Source: Anaerofustis sp. (GTDB lineage Bacteria > Bacillota > Clostridia > Eubacteriales > Anaerofustaceae). Taken from it: a stretch of DNA of 61,812 nucleotides. The DNA is taken from the NCBI RefSeq assembly GCF_019420015.1, contig NZ_JAHZIA010000017.1:1-61812 (forward strand), in the 5' to 3' direction. Numbering within the stretch: the stretch's first letter is position 1; every line of letters begins with the position of its first letter. A program made the translations under genes and the position numbers. Of the stretch, positions 43,811 through 51,614 are shown piece by piece. Below the pieces are notes generated by a model. That model had not been told where the DNA came from and ran no database searches. It worked only from the letters and a program-made list of their open reading frames with translations.

Positions 43811-44164
43811 TTATAATATATCAATCTCATAACCTAATTCTTTAATTTTATCGGTTATTATTTCATTACTTATATTTTCTTTGAGTAAAATATTTATTTT
43901 ATCATTATTTAAGTCTACTTTTGCCCAAACTCCATTTATAGAATTTATCGCTTCTTCAATTTTTTCGGCATTATGATGACTCTCTATCCCTTTAACTGAA
44001 AGCTTTTTTTCATATAAATAGTCGGTAGTATCTTTGTTTTGTACTTCTATTTTTCTCATGTTTTCTGTGTTTGTATTATATTTTATTATTAGTCTTTTTG
44101 TTTGTGTTTTTATGGTTATAATACCTATTAACACTAAAATTATAAATATAATGGTTGCTATCAT
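43811..44164 (-). CDS. Membrane-anchored HMA-like domain protein lacking CxxC
   Basis: The protein has 117 residues: one N-terminal transmembrane helix (about 2-20), then a linker, then a heavy-metal-associated-like ferredoxin fold (about 54-117: LSVKGIESHHNAEKIEEAI, NGVWAKVDLNNDKINILL, ITDKIKELGYEIDI). In copper chaperones the loop is GMTCxxC; here it is GIESHHN, so both cysteines are lost and two histidines stand in the loop. CAAGGAG precedes the ATG. It may bind another metal or none. The role is unknown. Confidence 0.65.
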   Translation of the reverse strand: MIATIIFIILVLIGIITIKTQTKRLIIKYNTNTENMRKIEVQNKDTTDYLYEKKLSVKGIESHHNAEKIEEAINSINGVWAKVDLNNDKINILLKENISNEIITDKIKELGYEIDIL

Positions 44165-44315
44165 TTATATCTCCTTGTGCTATTTTATATTATTATATTA
44201 TTCGAGTTTTTGATTTTTGTTAGATGTTTTTTTGTTTAGGAGTAGTAAGGCATATATTTGAAAGGGCTAGTATCAGTATGTGTATAATATCTGAAAATAT
44301 TTATGTATAGAGAAT

Positions 44316-44346
44316 ATAAAAACAAGTCAGTATATACTGACTTGTT
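44316..44346 (-). terminator. Terminator of abfDT
   Basis: A 26-base perfect palindrome (arm AACAAGTCAGTAT) is followed on the minus strand by TTTTTATATT. It lies 70 nt downstream of the abfT stop on that strand. It acts as a hairpin with loop ATAT. Confidence 0.78.
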
Positions 44347-44415
44347 AATGCGACTGTAAAAATTTATTATATGTTATGGTATTAATATAATATTATTTTT
44401 ATTGATTTATTTTCT

Positions 44416-45714
44416 TTAAAATTTCTCCTTAAATCTTTTTTCGTATTCGATTATTAAATCGTCTCTAAACTGTGGTGCTGCAATATTGATAAGTCTTCTT
44501 GCTCTTTCTCTTAATGTTTGCCCTTTTAAATGAGCGATGCCATGTTCGGTTACTATATAGTCAACGTCGGTTCTTGAAGTAGTTACAGCACTTCCTTCTT
44601 TTAAAAACGGAACGATTTTAGATATAGTACCGTTTTTTGCTGTAGAAGGGAAGGCTAAGATAGATTTTCCTCCCTTTGAAAAAGCTGCGCCTCTTATAAA
44701 ATCTACCTGTCCGCCTATTCCGCTAAATTGCTTCAATCCTATTGCTTCAGAACATACCTGTCCCATTAGGTCAACTTCCAGTGCGGAATTTATGGATATC
44801 ATATTATCATTTTTTCCTATTATTATAGGATTGTTGACATATTCTATATCCATCATATTAATTATTGGATTGTCATGAACAAAATCGTATAGTTTTTGTG
44901 TACCCATTAAGAATGCGACAACCATCTTGTTTGTATTTAAATTTTTCTTTTTGCAAGTTATTACACCTTTTTCATATAAATCCACAACACCGTCAGATAT
45001 CATTTCGGAATGTATTCCAAGATCCTTTTTACCGTCAAGAAACTTAAGAACTGCATCGGGTATTGCTCCTATTCCAAGCTGGAGGGTATCTCCGTCATTA
45101 ATAAGTTTTGCACAGTTTTCACCTATTTTCATTTCAACATCCGTTATCTTCGGATTTGGTAAAATAGGAACGGGCTGATTGTGTTCAACTAATATATCTA
45201 TATCATTTATATGAAGAAAACTATCCCCTAAGGTTCTGGGCATATGTTTATTAACTTGAGCAATCGTTAATTTTGCTGCTTGTGCAGCGGGTTTTGTATA
45301 GTCACATGATGTTCCAATACTGCAAAATCCGTTTTCATCCGGAGGAGATACGGATATTAAAGCTACATCTATAGGTAATGATGAACGGAAAAGTGTTGGT
45401 ATTTGATAAAAGAAACATGGTGTATAATCTCCTCTTCCTTCATGCACGGTATCCCTGGTATTTCCACCGAGAAAGAATGCGTTAAGTTTAAAATACCCTT
45501 CCATTTCTTTTTTTGCATAAAGAGAATTACCCATTGGAACGAGTTGAACTATTTCAACGTTTTTATATGCTTTATAATTTTCGACCATTTTATCCACTAC
45601 GTACATAGGTTCTCCGACAGCATGTGCTATAATTACGCGATCATTTGATTTAATATAATTGACTGCTTCTTCCACAGGTTTTACTTTGCTTCGATATAAC
45701 TTGTCTATGTTCAT
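44416..45714 (-). CDS. abfT: 4-hydroxybutyrate CoA-transferase
   Basis: This enzyme transfers CoA from acetyl-CoA or butyryl-CoA to 4-hydroxybutyrate. It has 432 residues, family I acetyl-CoA hydrolase/transferase type. The catalytic glutamate is Glu237 in LGIHSEMISDG (the equivalent position in Clostridium aminobutyricum AbfT is Glu238). The N-terminal HAVGEPMYVVDKM and the C-terminal DVDYIVTEHGIAHLKGQT motif also fit. It is downstream of abfD on the minus strand, with an 80-nt gap that holds a 14-bp inverted repeat. Together the two make crotonyl-CoA from 4-hydroxybutyrate. Confidence 0.93.
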   Translation of the reverse strand: MNIDKLYRSKVKPVEEAVNYIKSNDRVIIAHAVGEPMYVVDKMVENYKAYKNVEIVQLVPMGNSLYAKKEMEGYFKLNAFFLGGNTRDTVHEGRGDYTPCFFYQIPTLFRSSLPIDVALISVSPPDENGFCSIGTSCDYTKPAAQAAKLTIAQVNKHMPRTLGDSFLHINDIDILVEHNQPVPILPNPKITDVEMKIGENCAKLINDGDTLQLGIGAIPDAVLKFLDGKKDLGIHSEMISDGVVDLYEKGVITCKKKNLNTNKMVVAFLMGTQKLYDFVHDNPIINMMDIEYVNNPIIIGKNDNMISINSALEVDLMGQVCSEAIGLKQFSGIGGQVDFIRGAAFSKGGKSILAFPSTAKNGTISKIVPFLKEGSAVTTSRTDVDYIVTEHGIAHLKGQTLRERARRLINIAAPQFRDDLIIEYEKRFKEKF

Positions 45715-45738
45715 ATTATTTTCTCCTTTGGAAAATAA

Positions 45739-45783
45739 TTTTGTACTGATTTACAGAGGTTAAGAAAAGAAATCAGTACAAAA
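45739..45783. repeat. 14-bp inverted repeat between abfD and abfT
   Basis: Perfect arms TTTTGTACTGATTT (45739-45752) and AAATCAGTACAAAA (45770-45783) are separated by 17 nt in the short gap between the two genes. There is no T run after it, so it is not a classic terminator. As RNA it would form a stable stem just before the abfT ribosome-binding site, suggesting differential expression or processing. It could instead be a protein-binding site. Confidence 0.55.
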
Positions 45784-45794
45784 TGTTTGTAAAT

Positions 45795-47243
45795 TTATTC
45801 TTCTATTCCTGCAAGTTTTTTCGCAAGTTCCTTTTTCATATTCAAGTTTCCTTGTCTTGCTATCATTATTCTTTGTGCTTGAGGAGAACCTGCACCGTGA
45901 AGAGATTCCGTTCTGTAACCTACTGCTGCTGTACCAAGGGTTAGATTTTCGATAAGCCTTAAAATTCTGAGTCTGTCTTCAGTCGATACAGATGCTACAC
46001 CCTTGAGATATTTTTCAACATATTTACCTACAACAGGATCTTTCAAGTCTTTTTCTGACGGTGCTGTTACCATAATTCCTCCGGCGATGTCTTCAGCTAG
46101 CCTTGCTATTTCGTAAGGGAATCTTGTTACATTTTGTTTGCAAACATTGGCAAGAAGCAAGTCAATTAAATAGTTGCCCGATTCTGTTTCATGCCCTTCT
46201 GCCGAGCATGCTATACCGCAGCTGTAAAGTGTTTCGTTTAGGTGGGTCATTTCGATTAACTTGTCTTTTATATGAGAAGCTCTGGCTGCGCCGTTGTAAT
46301 CTGCCGCTACTGCAGCAGCACCTATTAATACATCGCCCACACCTACTTTGCATCCTCCGTAAGATTGTCTGTGATATCCCGCAAATCTTTCAACGAGCAT
46401 TCCTGAAAAATCATATTCTCCGTTTAAAAAGATTCTGTCATTTGGTACAAATACATCGTCAAATATTACAAGCGCTTCCATTCCTCCGAATTCTGCATTT
46501 CCTACATCCATATTTGAATCTTCCAATTTTCTTGTATCGCATGATTGTCTTCCTACTATCATTAATATACCTTCCGTATCGGTAGGTACTGCGAATGAGA
46601 CTGCATATTCTTTATCTTCTTTGGTCATGTTTACCGTAGGCATTACCAGTACTTCATGTGAGTTTACCATACCTGTTTGGTGTGCTTTTGCGCCTCTTAC
46701 TACTATCCCGTCTTCTCTTTGTTCTACAACTCTTAAATATAAATCGGGATCTTCTTGTTGTGAAGGTGAAAGACCTCTGTCCCCTTTAGGGTCGGTCATT
46801 GCTCCGTCAATTACTAAATCTTTGTCTTGGCAGTATCTTAGAAACTTTTTAAAGTTTTCATGATAATGTGTTCCGTATGCTTTATCTGTTTCGTATGTTG
46901 TGCTATATACTGCGTTAAAAGCATCCATTCCTACACATCTTTGAAAACAAGCTGCTGTCTTTTGTCCGCATAGCCTTTGCATTTTTACTTTTTTTACTAA
47001 ATCATCTGCGTTTCTGTGTATATTGGTGAATCTGTTAATTTTTCTTCCGTCTTTGAGAGTTACTGTCATTAAATCTTCATATTCCGGCATTTGAGCCAAA
47101 TCATATGTGGCTCGTACCGAGTTGAGTGAAGGTCGAAGAATTGGATTATCTACCGGATTTTCGATTTTTTCACCGAACATATATACTTGCAGATTTAATT
47201 TTCGTATGCTTTCTATATATTCTTTACCTGTCATTAGTGCCAT
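45795..47243 (-). CDS. abfD: 4-hydroxybutyryl-CoA dehydratase / vinylacetyl-CoA isomerase
   Basis: This radical flavoprotein converts 4-hydroxybutyryl-CoA to crotonyl-CoA. The 482-residue protein carries ligands that match the [4Fe-4S]-cluster residues of the Clostridium aminobutyricum enzyme: Cys99 and Cys103 (AACFQRC), His291 and Cys298 (in the YHRQSYGGCK region; 292 and 299 there). The sequence otherwise follows the family throughout (KAHQTGMVNSHE, GSPQAQRIMIARQGN). AAGGAAGG precedes the ATG. A sigma-54 promoter lies 57 bases upstream. No abfH (4-hydroxybutyrate dehydrogenase) lies in the window. Confidence 0.95.
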   Translation of the reverse strand: MALMTGKEYIESIRKLNLQVYMFGEKIENPVDNPILRPSLNSVRATYDLAQMPEYEDLMTVTLKDGRKINRFTNIHRNADDLVKKVKMQRLCGQKTAACFQRCVGMDAFNAVYSTTYETDKAYGTHYHENFKKFLRYCQDKDLVIDGAMTDPKGDRGLSPSQQEDPDLYLRVVEQREDGIVVRGAKAHQTGMVNSHEVLVMPTVNMTKEDKEYAVSFAVPTDTEGILMIVGRQSCDTRKLEDSNMDVGNAEFGGMEALVIFDDVFVPNDRIFLNGEYDFSGMLVERFAGYHRQSYGGCKVGVGDVLIGAAAVAADYNGAARASHIKDKLIEMTHLNETLYSCGIACSAEGHETESGNYLIDLLLANVCKQNVTRFPYEIARLAEDIAGGIMVTAPSEKDLKDPVVGKYVEKYLKGVASVSTEDRLRILRLIENLTLGTAAVGYRTESLHGAGSPQAQRIMIARQGNLNMKKELAKKLAGIEE

Positions 47244-47299
47244 AATAAAATACCTTCCTTTTTTGATTATTTTGGGTAGTTTGGTTTTATTAAATATAA

Positions 47300-47315
47300 T
47301 GCAAAAATCGTGCCA
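47300..47315 (-). promoter_or_regulatory. Sigma-54 (-24/-12) promoter of abfDT
   Basis: On the minus strand TGGCAC-GATTT-TTGCA (47315 to 47300) is an exact match to the sigma-54 consensus TGGCAC-N5-TTGCW. It predicts a start site near 47289 and a leader of about 45 nt. Transcription would need an AAA+ enhancer-binding activator, not encoded in the window. Confidence 0.85.
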
Positions 47316-47384
47316 ACTTTTTTAAATAAAAATTAACATTAAAATAAGGGTTTTCGCAAAATTAAAAATTAAATATTGCTATTT

Positions 47385-47418
47385 TGTTGTGAAATTGCAA
47401 TGCAAAATATCATCAACA
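47385..47418. promoter_or_regulatory. Candidate upstream activator site for abfDT
   Basis: TGTTGTGA (47385-47392) and TCATCAACA (47410-47418) form an imperfect dyad around the perfect repeat TTGCA-A-TGCAA (47395-47405). It lies about 70-100 bases upstream of the -24 element, the usual range for an enhancer-binding protein site. Confidence 0.45.
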
Positions 47419-47461
47419 TTGGGTTTGGGTTTAATTTTTTGCTTTCACATATCGTAATGAT

Positions 47462-47502
47462 AGTATTTTTATTTTGTAAAAATACTTATATTTTGCTATA
47501 AT
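47462..47502 (+). promoter_or_regulatory. Plus-strand promoter with overlapping inverted repeat
   Basis: TTGTAA (47474-47479), 17 nt, and an extended -10 TGC-TATAAT (47497-47502), about 145 nt before the HAD gene pair. The perfect repeat AGTATTTTTA / TAAAAATACT (47462-47486) covers the -35, so it may be an operator, or a second activator site for the divergent abfDT. Confidence 0.45.
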
Positions 47503-47646
47503 GAAATCATAAAATCGTTTGAAATTTTTATTATATATTTAAGTGATATGATGTGGGATTTTTGATTTTATGTTTTAGATTAAATTATTAATCTGATAAA
47601 TAGTAAAAATTTAAATATTTTGTATTAAAGATTAGGAGATTTAACA

Positions 47647-48318
47647 TTGATAAAAGCAGCAATTTTTGACTTGGATGGTACGATAATAGATACTTTGACT
47701 GACTTGGCAAATGCAGGTAATTACGTTCTCAAAAAGAACGGTTATCCAGAACATGAAAAAGACAAATATCGTTTTTTCGTCGGTAGCGGTATTAAGAATT
47801 TGTGTATAAGAATGCTTCCGGAGGATAAAAAAGAGGACGAAGAAGTTATATTAAAAATATTTGATGAATTTAATGATTATTACGGAAAACATTATATGGA
47901 TAATACAAAAGCTTTTGACGGTATTGAGAAGATGTTGAATTATTTTTTGGAACAAGACATAAAAGTCGGAGTTCTTACAAATAAAGGACACGAATTTACG
48001 GTTCCTATGTTAAAGAAAGTTTACGGGGAATTTCCTTTCAGTGTTGTTTTAGGTAAAACGGATAGGTTTCCTGTAAAGCCGAGCAAAGAGTGTATAGATT
48101 ATGTGATAAATGAACTGGGCGTTAAATGTGATGAATGTATATATGTGGGAGACAGTAATGTCGATATGCAAACGGCAATTAACGGAAACATAAAGGAGAT
48201 TATCGGAGTAAGCTGGGGGTTTAGACCTGTAAGTGAGCTTAAAGAAACCGGAGCAAAATATATAGTAGATACACCAAAAGAGATAATTGATTTGGTTAAT
48301 AATTTAAATAATATATAG
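47647..48318 (+). CDS. HAD-family phosphatase, phosphoglycolate-phosphatase-like
   Basis: The 223-residue protein starts with TTG at 47647 (AGGAG upstream). Motif I FDLDGTIIDT is near residues 7-16, motif II is VGVLTNKGHE (about 107-116), and the acidic motif GDSNVD is near 168-173, with the GWGFRPVSEL tail usual in Gph-like enzymes. The substrate is not known. A close relative follows 10 nt later, so they look like a tandem duplication. Promoter at 47474-47502. Confidence 0.82.
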   Translation: MIKAAIFDLDGTIIDTLTDLANAGNYVLKKNGYPEHEKDKYRFFVGSGIKNLCIRMLPEDKKEDEEVILKIFDEFNDYYGKHYMDNTKAFDGIEKMLNYFLEQDIKVGVLTNKGHEFTVPMLKKVYGEFPFSVVLGKTDRFPVKPSKECIDYVINELGVKCDECIYVGDSNVDMQTAINGNIKEIIGVSWGFRPVSELKETGAKYIVDTPKEIIDLVNNLNNI

Positions 48319-48328
48319 AGGTGAGATT

Positions 48329-49045
48329 ATGATAAAAGCTGCAGTATTTGATTTTGATGGAACGTTAATGGATACTTTGGTGGATACGGCAAATAGTATT
48401 AACCATGTTCTTAAAACTCACGGTTTTGAAGAAGTGCCCATAGAAGAGTATAAGAATGTATTCGGAGGAAGCTGTTATGATATGATAAATACTGTTACTC
48501 CAAAGAGTATGAATGATCCGCAGCTGCTCCATGAAATGGACGTGGAAGTGCAATATCATTATTCCAAACATTATAATGAGAACTGTACTCCTTACAAGAA
48601 TATAAGGCATGCACTAAGAGCTTTGAGAAAAAAAGGAATTGATTTATGTGTTATTACGAATAAACCTTCTAGATTGCTTATTCCGCTATTAAATGAATTT
48701 TTTGGCGATATTGAATTTAAACATATTATTGCCGCAGATTCGGGATTTCCATTGAAACCGAATCCTGCTTCATGTAATCAACTTATGCAGACTTTGGATA
48801 TTCATCATGACGAAGTTGTGTTTATAGGAGACAGTGAAGTGGATATTCAGATTGCAAAAAATGCCAGAGCTTTTTCAATAGGTTGTGGTTGGGGTTTCAG
48901 AGGGGGCGAATCTCTGATTAAAGCCGGAGCAGATTATGTTATTCATGAACCGATGCATGTTGTTGAAGTTGTAAATATACTAAACAAAAGGAGCCTTAAG
49001 AACATTATGGATGAGGCTAAGTTAATTCTTAAAATATTGAAATAA
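48329..49045 (+). CDS. HAD-family phosphatase, paralogue of the preceding gene
   Basis: The 238-residue protein has motif I FDFDGTLMDT (about 7-16), motif II CVITNKPS (about 108-115), and the GDSEVD acidic motif near 170-175. The tail GWGFRGGESL mirrors GWGFRPVSEL in the upstream gene. A C-terminal helix (RSLKNIMDEAKLILKILK) is extra. GAGGTG precedes the ATG. It is 10 nt from its paralogue and likely cotranscribed. Specificities probably differ because the cap sequences have diverged. Confidence 0.82.
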   Translation: MIKAAVFDFDGTLMDTLVDTANSINHVLKTHGFEEVPIEEYKNVFGGSCYDMINTVTPKSMNDPQLLHEMDVEVQYHYSKHYNENCTPYKNIRHALRALRKKGIDLCVITNKPSRLLIPLLNEFFGDIEFKHIIAADSGFPLKPNPASCNQLMQTLDIHHDEVVFIGDSEVDIQIAKNARAFSIGCGWGFRGGESLIKAGADYVIHEPMHVVEVVNILNKRSLKNIMDEAKLILKILK

Positions 49046-49184
49046 AAAATATTAAAATGTGTTTTCTAAGGTTATTTTAAGAATTATATATATAATTTAA
49101 GTATCGGGAGATTTTGTAAATATTTTTTAACTTGAGTGTTAAAAAATTATGTTTATTATTTGAAATCAATAAATATTATCTTAC

Positions 49185-49221
49185 GGGGGTGTAGACTTTT
49201 ATGGAAAGTTGACGCCCTTTT
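49185..49221 (+). terminator. Probable terminator of the HAD pair
   Basis: GGGTGT pairs with ACGCCC, continuing to ACTTT / AAAGT with a small internal mismatch (49187-49217), then TTTT. It is 140 nt after the second HAD gene. A second A/T-rich repeat (TTTTTGTAT / ATACAAAAA, 49231-49255) follows. Confidence 0.5.
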
Positions 49222-49317
49222 AAATTGAGGTTTTTGTATTTTATTTATACAAAAAAATATGTATTTTGATAAATAAGTGATATAATATACATATATTTTG
49301 TTTTGAGGAAAAGAGAA

Positions 49318-50340
49318 ATGCAAACCAAGATTTATGATTTGGAAAATAACGAAAATTTAATAGGTATTTTTTCTGAGGCGTCTAAGGTTATACATGACGG
49401 AGGAACGGTTGTGTTTCCTACAGAAACCGTTTATGGGCTTGGTGCAAATGCTTATGACGATGATGCTGTAAAAAAAATTTTCAAAGCAAAAAACAGACCT
49501 TCCGATAATCCTTTGATTGTTCATATAAGCGATACCGAGATGATTAAAAATCTTGTTGTTTCGGTGAGCGAAGATGCGAAAAAGCTCATTGATAAGTTTT
49601 TTCCGGGGCCTTTGACCCTTATAATGAAGAAGTCTCAAAGGATTCCAAATAGTGTGTCAAATAACTTGGATACAGTCGGAATAAGGATGCCGAGTGACAA
49701 AGAAGCCAATGCTTTTATAAAAGCGTGTGGGGTTCCTATAGCAGCGCCCAGCGCAAATATTTCAAAAAGACCTAGTATTACCAGTAAAAAATATTTAATT
49801 GAGGAGTTAAACGGTAAAGTAGATATGATACTTTGCTCAAAAAATTCTGCCATAGGACTTGAGTCTACTGTTCTTGATGTTTCGGGAGAGGAAATAAAAC
49901 TTTTAAGACCCGGGAAAATAACAGTTGAAGAAATAGAATCGGTTATTGGTAAAAAGGTTTACGGTTATAATAAAGAGGATGCTTTACTTCCAAAGTCTCC
50001 GGGGATGAAATACGAACATTATAAGCCAAATACAAAAGTTATAGTTTTGAATGGTACAAAAGGTGCTATAGAAAAATATTTGAATGATATTGATAAAGAT
50101 AAAATCGGTTTTATCGGTTTGGATGATTTTTTAACCAATATAAACAACAAAAATATAATTTGTAGGTCTCTTGGGAATAATATAGAGCAAGCAAGCAAAA
50201 ATCTATATTATCTTTTAAGGGAGATGGATAAGGAAAATTTAAATGTCATATATGTTCAGGCCTTTGAATCAAAAGGAATCGGGCTTGCTTATATGAACAG
50301 GCTTTTGAAGGCTGCATCAGGCAGTATGATAAATATTTAA
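49318..50340 (+). CDS. ywlC: L-threonylcarbamoyladenylate synthase (YwlC/Sua5 type)
   Basis: This enzyme makes threonylcarbamoyl-AMP from threonine, bicarbonate and ATP for t6A37 modification of ANN-decoding tRNAs. It has 340 residues from the ATG at 49318 (GAGG upstream); the TTG at 49303 lies before the site. The YrdC domain (FPTETVYGLGANA near 33-45; KNRPSDNPLIVHI; GVPIAAPSANIS) is followed by the Sua5-specific C-terminal domain (about 220-340, SPGMKYEHYKPNTK). It is upstream of rpiB and the dCMP deaminase, a gene order common in Clostridia. Confidence 0.93.
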   Translation: MQTKIYDLENNENLIGIFSEASKVIHDGGTVVFPTETVYGLGANAYDDDAVKKIFKAKNRPSDNPLIVHISDTEMIKNLVVSVSEDAKKLIDKFFPGPLTLIMKKSQRIPNSVSNNLDTVGIRMPSDKEANAFIKACGVPIAAPSANISKRPSITSKKYLIEELNGKVDMILCSKNSAIGLESTVLDVSGEEIKLLRPGKITVEEIESVIGKKVYGYNKEDALLPKSPGMKYEHYKPNTKVIVLNGTKGAIEKYLNDIDKDKIGFIGLDDFLTNINNKNIICRSLGNNIEQASKNLYYLLREMDKENLNVIYVQAFESKGIGLAYMNRLLKAASGSMINI

Positions 50341-50402
50341 AACAGCTTATAAAAAACTGTATACAGTTTTTATAAATATAAATTTTATAAGGAGTAAATA
50401 AT

Positions 50403-50855
50403 ATGAAAATAGTTATTGCAAGTGACCATGGCGGTTACGAACTAAAACAATTTTTAATTGAAACATTTAAAAAAGAAGGATATGATTTTATCGATTACGG
50501 TACGGATTCATCTGACAGTGTTGATTATCCTGATTATGCGATTAAAGTTGGAGAAGCTGTTGCGGCTGGTGAATTTGACAGAGGTATATTAATATGCGGA
50601 ACAGGCATAGGAATCAGTATTGCTGCAAACAAAGTTAAAGGTGTAAGAGCAGCTCATTGTACTGATTGTTTTTCTGCAAAGATGTGCAAACAACATAACA
50701 ATGCAAACATCATAGTTCTTGGCGGAAGAATTACAGGTCCTGAACTTGCTGCGGAAATTTTAAGAACATATTTAAATGAAAAAGAATTTTTAGGTGGAAG
50801 ACACGAAAATAGAATTAATAAAGTAAAAGCTTACGAAGAAAAAGTATATAAATAA
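50403..50855 (+). CDS. rpiB: Ribose-5-phosphate isomerase B
   Basis: This enzyme interconverts ribose-5-phosphate and ribulose-5-phosphate. The 150-residue RpiB/LacA/LacB protein has SDHGGYELK (about 7-15), the active-site CGTGIGISIAANK (about 64-76) and the HNNANIIVLGGRITG region (about 97-111). AAGGAG precedes the ATG. It lies between ywlC and the dCMP deaminase gene. All expected residues are present. Confidence 0.95.
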   Translation: MKIVIASDHGGYELKQFLIETFKKEGYDFIDYGTDSSDSVDYPDYAIKVGEAVAAGEFDRGILICGTGIGISIAANKVKGVRAAHCTDCFSAKMCKQHNNANIIVLGGRITGPELAAEILRTYLNEKEFLGGRHENRINKVKAYEEKVYK

Positions 50856-50870
50856 CAGGAAAAAGAAATA

Positions 50871-51332
50871 ATGGATAATGTAGACAGAAGACCTTCTTGG
50901 GATGAATATTTCATGGAAATGTTGGAAGTTGTAAAAACCCGTTCGACCTGTATAAGAAGGCAGGTCGGTGCTATTATAGTAAAAAACAACAGAATTATTT
51001 CAACGGGTTACAACGGAGCTCCAAGAGGGCTTGCTCACTGCACAAAAGACACCTGTGTTAGGCTTAAAAACAATATTAAAAGCGGAGAAAGACACGAGCT
51101 TTGCAGGGCAACTCATGCAGAACAGAATGCTTTGATTTCGGCTGCAACCATGGGAGTTAGTGTTGACGGGGCGGATATATATATTACGGATTCGCCGTGT
51201 ATTCTTTGTTCAAAGATGTTGATAAACGCAGGTATTAAAAGAATTGTATATAAAGGTAATTATCCTGATGAATTTAGTATGGAATTATTAAAAGAAGCAG
51301 GAGTTGAGGTTGTTAAATATGGCGGAAAATAA
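50871..51332 (+). CDS. comEB: dCMP deaminase (ComEB-like)
   Basis: This enzyme deaminates dCMP to dUMP for thymidylate synthesis. The 153-residue zinc enzyme has HAEQNAL (His and catalytic Glu, about 82-88) and the zinc-cysteine motif DSPCILCSKM (about 106-115). The nucleotide loop TGYNGAPRG is near 46-54. CAGGAAA precedes the ATG. Its 3' end overlaps atpZ by 14 bases, so it probably belongs to the start of the ATP synthase transcript. Confidence 0.93.
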   Translation: MDNVDRRPSWDEYFMEMLEVVKTRSTCIRRQVGAIIVKNNRIISTGYNGAPRGLAHCTKDTCVRLKNNIKSGERHELCRATHAEQNALISAATMGVSVDGADIYITDSPCILCSKMLINAGIKRIVYKGNYPDEFSMELLKEAGVEVVKYGGK

Positions 51333-51552
51333 TAAAAATAATGATGTTTCAAGTATTGCAAAGGCTTTGGCTATATTTTTTCAGCTTGGCATTACTATTG
51401 TTGTAACAATAGTTTTATGTCTGTTTTTTGGAAAATTCTTAGATGCAAAGTTTCAAACGGGCAATATCTGGACGTTGATATTTTTATTTCTTGGTATTTT
51501 GGCAGCCATTAGGAATATGTATTATATTCTTAAAAATGTAATGAAAAAATAA
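51319..51552 (+). CDS. atpZ: AtpZ-like small ATP synthase accessory protein
   Basis: The product has 77 residues from the ATG at 51319, overlapping the dCMP deaminase. Two transmembrane helices (about 15-37 and 45-66) surround a short loop (GKFLDAKFQTG), the pattern of AtpZ/AtpI assembly factors that may also pass divalent cations. A GAGG site lies upstream. It precedes atpI, as in alkaliphilic Bacillus. A strong hairpin follows. Confidence 0.8.
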   Translation: MAENNKNNDVSSIAKALAIFFQLGITIVVTIVLCLFFGKFLDAKFQTGNIWTLIFLFLGILAAIRNMYYILKNVMKK

Positions 51553-51559
51553 AATACAT

Positions 51560-51585
51560 TGGTGGTTTGCAAAAGCAAACCACCA
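51560..51585 (+). other. Intercistronic hairpin in the atp operon
   Basis: Perfect 11-bp arms TGGTGGTTTGC and GCAAACCACCA surround AAAA. No T run follows, so it is not a terminator. Its position between atpZ and atpI suggests an RNA-processing or stability element that sets the dose of the downstream subunits. Confidence 0.65.
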
Positions 51586-51614
51586 TATAAGCAATACAAA
51601 TAATGAGGTTTAAA

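Noticed and set aside
44321..44346. 26-bp palindrome as an operator
   Set aside because: It is followed on the minus strand by a T run and lies just downstream of abfT, so a terminator explains it better.
46103..46863. Plus-strand open frames of up to 160 codons opposite abfD
   Set aside because: They mirror the codons of abfD and have no start signals or recognisable domains.
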